Shown: one piece after another, positions 8,833-17,016 of the stretch
Position numbering within the stretch: the stretch's first letter is position 1
How the letters are laid out: each line of letters starts with the position of its first letter
Assembly: GCA_036510675.1 (NCBI GenBank)
Contig: DATCDN010000044.1
Coordinates: 1-64,000, forward strand
Direction: 5' to 3'
Source of the DNA: JAATGI01 sp036510675
Lineage (GTDB): Bacteria; Pseudomonadota; Alphaproteobacteria; ATCC43930; CGMCC-115725
Length of the DNA: 64,000 nucleotides
Made by a program: the position numbers and the translations under genes
Notes under the pieces: model-generated
Told to the model about the DNA's origin: nothing
The model's database searches: none
What the model saw: only the letters and a program-made list of their open reading frames with translations

Positions 8833-10263
8833 TCAGGCTGCTTCGTAGCCGACGATGCCCTTGATCTCGACGAACTCATCAAGGCCCCAGCGGCCATATT
8901 CGCGGCCGTTGCCGGAATGCTTGTAGCCGCCGAATGGCGCGCCGACATCGTTCATCGCATAGTTGAGATAAAGCGCGCCGGCCCGCAATTCCGCCGCGAC
9001 CTTGCGGGCATGATTGATGTCGCCCGACTGAACATAGCCGGCCAATCCGTACACGGTTTCGTTCGCCATGCGGATTGCCTCCGCCTCGTCGGTGTAGGGC
9101 AGGATCGACAGGACCGGGCCGAAGATCTCTTCCTTAGCGATGGTCATGTCGTTGCGCACATTGGCGAACACGGTCGGACGCACGAAATAGCCGCGATTGA
9201 GATGCTCCGGCCGGCCGGGACCGCCGGTGACCAGTTCCGCGCCCTCGTCGATACCTGTCTGAATCAGGCGTTGAATCTTGTTGTACTGAACCTCGCTGAC
9301 GACCGGACCGAGATTGGTGCCCGCGTCCTTCACGCTGCCGACGACCAGCTTTTCCGCCGCCGCTTTGGCGATCGCCTTCGCCTGATCCTGCTTGTCGGCC
9401 GGGACGAACATGCGGGTCGGCGCGCTGCACGACTGGCCGCTATTGATCATCATGCCGACCACGCCCTTGGTCACGGCGGATTGAAAATCGACGTCGGGCA
9501 GCAGGATGTTGGCGGACTTGCCGCCGAGCTCCTGGGCGACGCGCTTCACCGTCGCCGCGGCGGCTTTCGCCACCAGGATGCCGGCGCGGGTCGAGCCCGT
9601 GAACGACATCATGTCGATATCGGGATGCGCCGACATCGCCTCGCCGACCACCGCGCCTTCGCCCTGCACCATGTTATAGACGCCCTTCGGCACCCCGGCG
9701 GCGTGCATCACCTCGGACCAGATGATGGCGTTGAGCGGCGCGATCTCAGACGGCTTCAGAACCATGGTGCAGCCCGCGGCGATCGCCGGCGCGACCTTGC
9801 ACGCGATCTGGTTGATCGGCCAGTTCCACGGCGTGATCATCCCGCAGACGCCGACCGGCTCGCGCGCGATCATGGTGGTGCCCTGCGGCTCGGTGAATTT
9901 GTAGGTGTCGAGCACGTCGATCATGCGTTGCAGATGCGCGACGCCGGTCATCGCCTGACGCTCGATGGCGAGCTTCATCGGCGCGCCCATCTCTTGCGAC
10001 AGCGCGTCGGCGACATCCTGCTTGCGCTTGTTGAACTCGGCGAGGATCACGCGCAGCAGGTCCTGACGCTGTTTCGGCGTGGTAGGGGCAAAGGCGGGAA
10101 AGGCGGCGCGCGCCGCGGCAACCGCGCGATCCACGTCTTTCGGGCCGCCGACCGCGATCTTGGTGAATGCCTCCTCGGTCGAGGGATCGATGACATCGAG
10201 CAGAGCCGGCTCCAGCGGCTCGACCCAGGCGCCGTTCACATAATGCTGACGTTCATGCTGCAT
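8833..10263 (-). CDS. NAD(P)-dependent aldehyde dehydrogenase
   Basis: It oxidises an aldehyde to its acid in the cytoplasm. The 476-aa protein has the full ALDH fold signatures: TPWNWPINQ in the cofactor site, FTGSTRAG (Rossmann turn), QELGGKSANI with the general-base Glu, NSGQSCSAPTR with the catalytic Cys, and EEIFGPVLS near the C-terminus. The ATG at 10263 follows GGAG at good spacing. It is divergent from an aldo/keto reductase, so the two may share a regulatory region and act on related carbonyl compounds. The substrate is not determined. Confidence 0.93.
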   Translation of the reverse strand: MQHERQHYVNGAWVEPLEPALLDVIDPSTEEAFTKIAVGGPKDVDRAVAAARAAFPAFAPTTPKQRQDLLRVILAEFNKRKQDVADALSQEMGAPMKLAIERQAMTGVAHLQRMIDVLDTYKFTEPQGTTMIAREPVGVCGMITPWNWPINQIACKVAPAIAAGCTMVLKPSEIAPLNAIIWSEVMHAAGVPKGVYNMVQGEGAVVGEAMSAHPDIDMMSFTGSTRAGILVAKAAAATVKRVAQELGGKSANILLPDVDFQSAVTKGVVGMMINSGQSCSAPTRMFVPADKQDQAKAIAKAAAEKLVVGSVKDAGTNLGPVVSEVQYNKIQRLIQTGIDEGAELVTGGPGRPEHLNRGYFVRPTVFANVRNDMTIAKEEIFGPVLSILPYTDEAEAIRMANETVYGLAGYVQSGDINHARKVAAELRAGALYLNYAMNDVGAPFGGYKHSGNGREYGRWGLDEFVEIKGIVGYEAA

Positions 10264-10421
10264 GGCTCACTTCTCCAAAAGACGGTTCCGGTTGGCTTGC
10301 GCCGTCGCTCCGTTATATTCTTAATTATATAACGCTCCGACCAGCGTTTGCCAGCTTTAGGCTGGACCGGGACGATCGTCGGAGCGACGATCCGATTCAC
10401 ATCGATTGAGCGAGGACCGTG

Positions 10422-11453
10422 ATGAAATACCGCATGCTGGGCCGCACCGGCCTTTATGTTTCCGAGATTTGCTTTGGCACCATGACGTTCGCCGGCACCG
10501 GCATGTTCAAGAATGTCGGGCAGGTCGATCAGGACGGCGCGACCGCGCTGGTCAAGCTGGCGCTCGACAGCGGGGTCAATTTCATCGACACCGCCGATGT
10601 CTATTCCACCGGCAATTCCGAACTCTATCTCGGCAATGCGCTGAAGAAACTCGGCGTGCCGCGCAGCGACGTGGTGATCGCGACCAAGGTACGCGGCCGC
10701 ATGGGGCCGGGGCCGAACGCCGTCGGCTTGACGCGTGGCCACATCATGGACGCAGTCGAGGCCAGCCTGAAGCGGCTCGGCACCGACCATATCGATCTCT
10801 ATCAGATTCATGGCTTCGATGCGGTGACGCCGTTCGACGAGACGATGGGCGCGCTCGACAATCTGGTGAAGCGCGGCCTGGTGCGGTACATCGGCTGCTC
10901 CAACCTCGCGGCCTGGCAGATTGAAAAGACGCTCGGCCTCTCGGCGCTGCATGGCTGGGCGCGCTTCGAGACGGTGCAGGCGTTCTATACCATCGCGTCC
11001 CGCGATCTGGAGCGCGAGATCCTGCCGATGATGGACGCGGAACAGATGGGGCTGATGGTCTGGAGCCCGCTTGCCGGCGGCCTGCTCAGTGGCAAGTTCA
11101 AGCGCGACCAGGCTGGCCCCAACAATGCCCGCCGCTCCTCCGGTTTCGATTTTCCGCCGATGGACAAGGATCGGACCTTCGACATCGTCGATGCGATGCG
11201 GCCGGTCGCCGACAAGCACGACGTCTCGGTGGCGCGCGTCGCGCTCGCCTGGCTGCTCAGCCGCAAAAACGTGATGTCGGTCATTGTCGGCGCCAAGACG
11301 GAGGAGCAGTTGCGCGACAATCTCGCCGCCACCGAATTGACGCTCGCCCCGGACGAGCTCGCGGCGCTCGACAAGGCCAGCGCCCTCAAGCCCGAATATC
11401 CGATCTGGATGTTCGAGCGGCAGGGCCAGGGCCGGGTGCCCGAGGCGAAGTAG
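10422..11453 (+). CDS. Aldo/keto reductase
   Basis: This is an NADPH-dependent carbonyl reductase of 343 aa with the AKR TIM barrel. Visible landmarks are the N-terminal RTGLYVSEICFGTMTF, the catalytic Asp/Tyr region FIDTADVYSTGNSE, the catalytic Lys in IATKVRG, the His in YQIHGFD, and the cofactor-binding end VIVGAKTEEQLRDNL. A GTG at 10419 is in frame, but the ATG at 10422 behind GAGCGAGGA is preferred. The length and sequence suit the AKR11/12-like group of general-stress reductases. It is divergent from the aldehyde dehydrogenase; the substrate is unknown. Confidence 0.92.
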   Translation: MKYRMLGRTGLYVSEICFGTMTFAGTGMFKNVGQVDQDGATALVKLALDSGVNFIDTADVYSTGNSELYLGNALKKLGVPRSDVVIATKVRGRMGPGPNAVGLTRGHIMDAVEASLKRLGTDHIDLYQIHGFDAVTPFDETMGALDNLVKRGLVRYIGCSNLAAWQIEKTLGLSALHGWARFETVQAFYTIASRDLEREILPMMDAEQMGLMVWSPLAGGLLSGKFKRDQAGPNNARRSSGFDFPPMDKDRTFDIVDAMRPVADKHDVSVARVALAWLLSRKNVMSVIVGAKTEEQLRDNLAATELTLAPDELAALDKASALKPEYPIWMFERQGQGRVPEAK

Positions 11454-11470
11454 TTAGAGTTGGATCGCCT

Positions 11471-11500
11471 TTGGTGGAATCGCATGTGCGATTCCACCAA
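11471..11500. repeat. Perfect 14-bp palindrome between convergent genes
   Basis: TTGGTGGAATCGCA and TGCGATTCCACCAA are perfect inverted arms with a 2-base loop. The element lies 17 bases past the aldo/keto reductase stop and 13 bases past the end of the convergent antitoxin-like gene. No T-run follows on either strand, so it may be a bidirectional transcript end or a dispersed repeat unit rather than a classical terminator. Confidence 0.7.
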
Positions 11501-11513
11501 GCGGTTCGCTGCG

Positions 11514-11780
11514 TCATCGACGACGGTAAGGATATCGGGGGGGGCAGGATTCGGCGTGGTCGAAGCGTCGGAACGTCGCTTCTATCTCGCTATCGCTGAC
11601 GAATTGCCGCTTTTGTGCTTGCTCCAACCCACGCAGGACCGACGACAAGTCAGCGGCGGGGATGATTTCGGGGTTCACGTCGCTTCTAGCCAAATGGAGC
11701 ATGGCTTGGGCGATTTCATCCTGACTCTGATCCGGCAATTGTTGGACCGCTTTAAGCGCCTGTTCCAGAAGTTTCGTCAT
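11514..11780 (-). CDS. Antitoxin-like protein, apparently orphan
   Basis: This 88-aa protein begins MTKLLEQALKAVQQLPDQSQ and contains FVSDSEIEATFRRFD. That two-part pattern (an N-terminal helix counting LP-x-x-x-Q, and a later FVSD-E-E-ATFRRF) is what I know from antitoxins of ParE/RelE-type modules, where the toxin gene follows at once. Here no toxin ORF follows: the frame runs through eight consecutive C on the coding strand (11544-11537) into an arginine-rich tail and stops. Its ATG overlaps the alaS stop by four bases (ATGA), so it is probably translated from the alaS transcript. Function is inferred from pattern only. Confidence 0.5.
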   Translation of the reverse strand: MTKLLEQALKAVQQLPDQSQDEIAQAMLHLARSDVNPEIIPAADLSSVLRGLEQAQKRQFVSDSEIEATFRRFDHAESCPPRYPYRRR

Positions 11781-14446
11781 GGGGCCTGAACCTTCTCGGT
11801 GATGCCGCGCTCAACGGCTTCCAGCGCGGCATCGGCGGCCCCCGCATCGGGGCCGCCGGCCTGCGCCATGTCGGGCCGGCCGCCGCCACCCTTGCCGCCG
11901 AGCGCGGCGGCGCCGAGCTTCACCAGATCGACGGCGCTGAAGCGCGGTGTCAGATCGTCGGTGACCCCGACCACCAGCGACGCCTTGCCCTCGACCGTCG
12001 AGATCAGCGCCACGATGCCGGAACCGATCTCGCGCTTCATATCGTCGGCGAGGCCCTTCAATTCCTTGGCCGGCAGGTCGGCGACGGCGCGCCCGTCAAA
12101 TTTGATGCCGCTCACCATTTTCGCGGCAGGCGCGGCTTTTCCCCCGCCGCCCGATGCCAAGGCACGCTTAACGTCGGCCAATTCGCGCTCCAGCTTGCGC
12201 CGTTCCTCCATCAGGCTGGCGATCCGCGCCGGCAGCTCCGCCGGCGCCGCCCTTAGCGCCGCCGCCGCCTCATGCAGCAGCGCCTCTTCGCGGTCGACAT
12301 ACGCCTCGGCCGCGGCACCGGTCAGCGCCTCGATACGGCGCACGCCCGATGCCAGCGACCCTTCCGAGACAATCTTGAAGAAGCCGATATCGCCGGTGCG
12401 GGCGACGTGGGTGCCGCCGCACAGCTCGACGGAAAAGTGCCGGGCATGGTCATGCTCGTCGGTGTCCTCGCCCATTGCGACGACGCGAACCTCGTCGCCA
12501 TATTTTTCGCCGAACAGGGCGAGCGCGCCGGCCTCGACCGCCTTCGCCGGCGTCATCAGGCGCGTCGAGACATCGCCATTCTCGCGGATGCGATCATTGA
12601 CCGCGTTCTCGACGGCGACGATGTCGTCACGCGTCAGCGGACGCGGCTGCGAGAAATCGAACCGCATCCGGTCGGCCGCCACCAGTGATCCCTTCTGGGT
12701 GACATGCTCGCCCAGCCGCCGCCGCAACGCCTGATGCAGCAGATGGGTCACGGAATGGTTGGCGCGCAATCGGCGCCGCCGCGTCTCATCGATGCGCAGG
12801 GACACGGCGTCCTCGACCTCCAGCGCGCCGCGCTCGAGCTTGCCGATATGGACGTACAGCTCGCCGGCTTCGCGTTGGGTATCGGTGACGGTGAATTCGG
12901 CGCCGCCGGCGCTGAACATCGCGCCGGTATCGCCCATCTGGCCGCCGGACTCGCCATAGAACGGCGTCTGGTTGACGATGATCGCCACCTCGGTGCCCGC
13001 CTCTATGCGATCGACCCGCTTGCCGCCGACCAGCATGGCCTCGATCACGCCTTCCGCGTTGTGCGTGTCGTAGCCGAGAAATTCGGTCGCGCCGAGTTCT
13101 TCGCGCAAGGCCAGCCATTGCTCGCCGGTCGCCGCCTCGCCGGAGCCGACCCAGCTCTTGCGGGCATCCGCCTTCTGCTTCGCCATCGCGGCGTCGAACG
13201 TCTCGACCGCGACCGCGCGATTGCGGCCGCGCAGCACGTCCTGGGTCAAATCCAGCGGGAAGCCAAAGGTATCGTAGAGCTTGAACGCAACATCGCCAGG
13301 AAACGCAGCGCCGGCGCCGAGCTTGGCGTCCTCATCGTCGAGCAGCTTGAGGCCGCGCTCCAGCATCTGCTTGAAGCCGGTCTCTTCGAGCTTCAGCGTT
13401 TCGGCGATCAGCGGCTCGGCGCGTGCCAGTTCCGGAAAATGCCCACCCATCTGCCGCACCAACGCCGGAACCAGCCGCCACATCAGCGGCTCGCGGCAGC
13501 CCAGCATATGGGCGTGGCGCATCGCGCGGCGCATGATGCGGCGAAGCACATAGCCCCTGCCCTCCTTCGACGGCAGAACCCCATCGGCGATCAGGAACGA
13601 CGAAGCGCGCAGATGGTCGGCGATGACGCGGTGCGACACCGCTTGCGGGCCGTCCGGCGCGACACCCGAGGCCTCGGCCGACGCCAGAATCAAGGCGCGG
13701 AAAATATCGGTGTCGTAATTGTCGTGCTTGCCCTGCAACACGGCGGCAATGCGCTCCAGCCCCATCCCAGTGTCGATCGACGGGCGTGGCAGGCTGTTGC
13801 GCTGCTCGCGCGTCACCTGCTCATATTGCATGAAAACCAGGTTCCAGATTTCGACGAAGCGGTCGCCGTCGGCATCGACGCTGCCCGGCGGGCCGCCGAC
13901 GATATGGTCGCCATGATCGTAAAATATCTCCGAGCACGGACCGCATGGGCCGGTCTCGCCCATCGCCCAGAAATTATCGGCGGTGGCGATGCGGATGATG
14001 CGGCTGTCAGGCAAGCCCGAAATCTTGCGCCACAGCGCGGCCGCGTCGTCATCTTCCGCATAGACGGTGGCCGTGAGGCGGTCCGCCGAAATGCCGAATT
14101 CCTTGGTGATCAGATTCCAGGCGAACTCGATGGCGCGTTCCTTGAAATAATCGCCGAAGGAAAAATTACCGAGCATCTCGAAGAACGTGTGGTGGCGCGC
14201 GGTATAGCCGACATTTTCGAGGTCGTTATGCTTGCCGCCGGCGCGGACGCATTTCTGCGACGAGGTAGCGCGCGAATAGGGTCGTTTCTCCGCCCCGGTG
14301 AAGACGTTCTTGAACTGCACCATCCCCGCGTTGGTGAATAGCAGGGTCGGATCGTTGCGCGGCACCAGCGGCGAGGACGGGACGACCTCATGGCCGTTAT
14401 GCGCGAAATAATCGAGAAAAGCGGCGCGGATAGCGTTGGTTTGCAT
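11777..14446 (-). CDS. alaS: Alanine-tRNA ligase
   Basis: AlaRS charges tRNA-Ala and edits mischarged Ser and Gly. The start at 14446 gives 889 aa, the normal length; a second in-frame ATG at 14455 adds three residues. Order of domains: class II aminoacylation core (LLFTNAGMVQFK, RHHTFFEMLGNFSFGDYFK), the tRNA-recognition region, an editing domain with the zinc-site motif HSVTHLLHQALRRRLG and later ELCGGTHVARTGDIG, a coiled coil (about 720-770, SLMEERRKLERELADVKRAL), and a C-terminal domain rich in Gly (GGKGGGGRPDMAQAGG). The downstream antitoxin-like gene overlaps its stop. Confidence 0.97.
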   Translation of the reverse strand: MQTNAIRAAFLDYFAHNGHEVVPSSPLVPRNDPTLLFTNAGMVQFKNVFTGAEKRPYSRATSSQKCVRAGGKHNDLENVGYTARHHTFFEMLGNFSFGDYFKERAIEFAWNLITKEFGISADRLTATVYAEDDDAAALWRKISGLPDSRIIRIATADNFWAMGETGPCGPCSEIFYDHGDHIVGGPPGSVDADGDRFVEIWNLVFMQYEQVTREQRNSLPRPSIDTGMGLERIAAVLQGKHDNYDTDIFRALILASAEASGVAPDGPQAVSHRVIADHLRASSFLIADGVLPSKEGRGYVLRRIMRRAMRHAHMLGCREPLMWRLVPALVRQMGGHFPELARAEPLIAETLKLEETGFKQMLERGLKLLDDEDAKLGAGAAFPGDVAFKLYDTFGFPLDLTQDVLRGRNRAVAVETFDAAMAKQKADARKSWVGSGEAATGEQWLALREELGATEFLGYDTHNAEGVIEAMLVGGKRVDRIEAGTEVAIIVNQTPFYGESGGQMGDTGAMFSAGGAEFTVTDTQREAGELYVHIGKLERGALEVEDAVSLRIDETRRRRLRANHSVTHLLHQALRRRLGEHVTQKGSLVAADRMRFDFSQPRPLTRDDIVAVENAVNDRIRENGDVSTRLMTPAKAVEAGALALFGEKYGDEVRVVAMGEDTDEHDHARHFSVELCGGTHVARTGDIGFFKIVSEGSLASGVRRIEALTGAAAEAYVDREEALLHEAAAALRAAPAELPARIASLMEERRKLERELADVKRALASGGGGKAAPAAKMVSGIKFDGRAVADLPAKELKGLADDMKREIGSGIVALISTVEGKASLVVGVTDDLTPRFSAVDLVKLGAAALGGKGGGGRPDMAQAGGPDAGAADAALEAVERGITEKVQAP

Positions 14447-14499
14447 GGCCGGCATTAAGCCCGAGCGTCCGGATTCTGTAAAGTTGGCGCGTGGCCCTG

Positions 14500-15072
14500 C
14501 TAGTGGCCGGCGAGAAAATTGGCCATCGGGGCGAAGGCCGCCCCCGGTGTCGCTTTCATCAAGTCGGTCATGCCCGGATTGTTGCCGCGTATCCGCTCGC
14601 GAAAGGTCTTCATTTGCGCCAAGAGATAATCATGGCTCTGCCCCGCGAGGCGCGGCACCGTGGCATCGCCCTGATATTGGCCGAGATGACAGCCGGTGCA
14701 GCCGATGGAGGTATTCGCCCGGTCGGCAATTGCGGTGTCGGCGTCGGATGCGGACTTTTGCCGGAGATCGGGCCACGGAAGCTTTGAGAAATATTCCGCG
14801 AGCGCCATCATGTCGTCGCGGCTGAGGTCCGCCACGACCGCCGACATGAACTCGTTCTTCCGCGCGCCCGATTTGAAATCGCGCAATTGCAGGTAGAGAT
14901 AGCCCTGATGCTGCCCCCAGATGATCGGATAGGCCCGGTCGACGGGGACACCCTTCTCGCCATGGCAGGTGGCGCAAACCTGCGCCTTTTCCGCGATGGT
15001 TTGCTGTTGCGCCAGCGCCGGCGCGGCGGCCAGCACCAGCGCGACGAGCGGGAGGAGCATTTTTCGCATCAT
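14500..15072 (-). CDS. Diheme c-type cytochrome (c4-like)
   Basis: A periplasmic electron carrier of 190 aa. The signal peptide is residues 1-21 (hydrophobic core LLPLVALVLAAA, cleavage after ALA). Two heme c sites are visible, CATCH (33-37) and CTGCH (125-129), each in a class I cytochrome half, with Met residues in the second parts of each half as likely axial ligands. The tandem arrangement is cytochrome c4-like. It lies downstream of the PQQ-dependent dehydrogenase on the same strand, so it is a good candidate electron acceptor for it, although a terminator stands between them. Confidence 0.85.
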   Translation of the reverse strand: MMRKMLLPLVALVLAAAPALAQQQTIAEKAQVCATCHGEKGVPVDRAYPIIWGQHQGYLYLQLRDFKSGARKNEFMSAVVADLSRDDMMALAEYFSKLPWPDLRQKSASDADTAIADRANTSIGCTGCHLGQYQGDATVPRLAGQSHDYLLAQMKTFRERIRGNNPGMTDLMKATPGAAFAPMANFLAGH

Positions 15073-15090
15073 GGTCGACTCTGGTTGCCC

Positions 15091-15122
15091 GAAAAAGAAC
15101 GGGACCGCAAGCGGTCCCGTTC
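15091..15122 (-). terminator. Rho-independent terminator after the PQQ dehydrogenase
   Basis: On the minus strand GAACGGGACCG-CTTG-CGGTCCCGTTC forms an 11-bp perfect stem with a 4-base loop followed by TTTTTC. It lies 38 bases past the PQQ-dehydrogenase stop and about 20 bases before the cytochrome c start. It could end the dehydrogenase transcript or act as a partial terminator that lowers cytochrome expression. Confidence 0.85.
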
Positions 15123-15159
15123 CAACGTTCGCCCGCGGTGCGCCGCACCGCCGCAGTGG

Positions 15160-16869
15160 TTAGTCGCCGAGCGTGAAGGCGATGATGGCGTCGCCGCGCT
15201 TGTAGTTGAGCTGGACGTTGCCACCGGCCGCCACCACGACATATTGCTTGCCATCGACCGCGTAGGACGAGGGCGGCGCATTGACGCCGGCACCGGCGTA
15301 GAACTGCCAGAGCCGCGAACCCGACGCCGAATCATAGGCGGCGAACCGTCCGTTGCCCTCGCCGGTAAAGACCAAGCCGCCAGCCGTGGCAAGAATGCCG
15401 CCAATCATCGGTTCGGCGGTCTTGACCTGCCAGCGAATCTTGCCGGTGTTGTAATCGACCGCCGTTATGTTGCCCCACTGCTCCTCCGTCGGGATGACCG
15501 CGAAGGCGCCGCCGAGCCACAGCTTGCCATTGGGATAAGGCGCGCTGGCCACGGTGTAGGTCATCGGCTGATGCAGATTGATGGCATAAGCGAGGCCGAG
15601 ATGCGGGTCCGTTGCCATCGGCGACCATTCGACACCGCCATTGGCGCCGGGCAGCATGCGGGTCCCGCCCGATGTCGGCAGCGCCCACATATTCTCTTGC
15701 GGCACCATCGCCTCGGAGAAGCGAATCTGGCTGCAGTCGCTGCGCTTGTTGATATAGACGTGGCCCGTCTTGCCCGCCTGCATCACCGCCGGAACGACAT
15801 TGCCGTCCTTGTCCTTGGCGTTGACCAGCACGGTGGGGCTGACCGCGTCCAAATCCCACAAATCATGCGGGACATATTGGAAGTGGCAGACATACTTGCC
15901 AGTATCGAGATCGACCGATACCAGCGAGTCGGTATAGAGATTGTCGCCGGGCCGCGCCGCGCCGTCGAGATCGGGCGAGGGATTGCCGACGGCGAAGAAG
16001 ATGCGCCGCGTCGCGAGATCGACCGACGGGTTCTGCCAGACGCCGCCGCCGAGATGCTTATAGAGATCGCCATGTTGCGGCGCGTTGGCCTTTTCGGTCG
16101 CGATATCGCGATGCAGATCGCGGCCGGTCGCATCCTTTTCGGCCCATACCCCCGTGGGGTTTTCGGGAATGGTATAAAAGGTCCAGAGCAGCTTGCCGTC
16201 CTTGGCATCGAATGCCTTCACGAAGCCGCGTATGCCGTATTCGCCGCCATTGGTCCCGACCAGGATTTTGCCATCGACCGCGGTCGGCGCCATGGTCTCG
16301 CTATAGCCATCCTCGGGATTGGCAATGTCGGACGACCATTTCACTTTGCCGGTCTTGGCGTCGAGGGCCACTAGCTTGGAATCCAGCGTCGCCAGATAGA
16401 CATTGTCGCCATAGGCCGCGACGCCGCGATTGTTCGGGCCGCAGCAATAGGTCTGAATCGGACCGAGCTTCTGCTGATAGTGCCAAAGCTGCTCGCCGGT
16501 GCGCGCGTTCAGCGCATAGACATGATCGAACGAGGTGGTGACGTACATGATGCCGTTCACCACCAGCGGCGACGTCTCCATCGATTCTATCAGGTCGGTT
16601 TGGAAAATCCAGGCGGGTCGCAGCTTCGCGACATTGCCGCGATTGATCTGGCGGTTGGGATAGTAGCGCTGCTGCCAGTAATTTCCGTTGGTCAGAAGGA
16701 AATTATTGCCATCATGCCCGGCATTGTTGAGCATGTCCTGCGTTACCGTGTCCAAATTGCCGTAAAGCGTTGCGGACTTAATTTCATCCGCCGCAATGGC
16801 GCCCCCGCTTCCCCACAGGCTGATGGCGATCGCACCCGCGGTCATCGCGAGTTGTTTAAGCGTAACCAT
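15160..16869 (-). CDS. PQQ-dependent alcohol dehydrogenase, likely lanthanide type
   Basis: A periplasmic quinoprotein (569 aa) oxidising primary alcohols and passing electrons to a cytochrome c. The signal peptide is about residues 1-27 (cleavage near AIAA). The eight-bladed propeller shows repeated A-x-D-x-x-T-G-x-x-x-W motifs. The PQQ-capping adjacent cysteines are Cys142-Cys143 (TYCCGPNN). Probable metal ligands are Glu210 (GGEYGIRG) and Asn296 (VGNPSPD), and the catalytic Asp339 sits in PHDLWDLDA. Asp341, two residues on, is the extra acid that marks XoxF/PedH-type lanthanide enzymes, where calcium MxaF has Ala. No mxaI, xoxJ or pqq genes are in the window. Confidence 0.88.
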   Translation of the reverse strand: MVTLKQLAMTAGAIAISLWGSGGAIAADEIKSATLYGNLDTVTQDMLNNAGHDGNNFLLTNGNYWQQRYYPNRQINRGNVAKLRPAWIFQTDLIESMETSPLVVNGIMYVTTSFDHVYALNARTGEQLWHYQQKLGPIQTYCCGPNNRGVAAYGDNVYLATLDSKLVALDAKTGKVKWSSDIANPEDGYSETMAPTAVDGKILVGTNGGEYGIRGFVKAFDAKDGKLLWTFYTIPENPTGVWAEKDATGRDLHRDIATEKANAPQHGDLYKHLGGGVWQNPSVDLATRRIFFAVGNPSPDLDGAARPGDNLYTDSLVSVDLDTGKYVCHFQYVPHDLWDLDAVSPTVLVNAKDKDGNVVPAVMQAGKTGHVYINKRSDCSQIRFSEAMVPQENMWALPTSGGTRMLPGANGGVEWSPMATDPHLGLAYAINLHQPMTYTVASAPYPNGKLWLGGAFAVIPTEEQWGNITAVDYNTGKIRWQVKTAEPMIGGILATAGGLVFTGEGNGRFAAYDSASGSRLWQFYAGAGVNAPPSSYAVDGKQYVVVAAGGNVQLNYKRGDAIIAFTLGD

Positions 16870-17016
16870 GCGTTCCTCCTCCGCTCAGTTTTGCTTGCAA
16901 TGTTTTGGAATTTCTCCCGTTAAGGGTAAGCACCGTTCCCGGTTGCTGTCAACGAATCGACCGAAACCGAGAATGCCTAAATTTTAATCAGAGTGGATAG
17001 TAGTCCGCTGACGGAT

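Noticed and set aside
8668..10332. 554-codon plus-strand frame covering the aldehyde dehydrogenase
   Set aside because: It runs antisense to a full ALDH with all catalytic motifs and crosses the terminator at 8803-8829.
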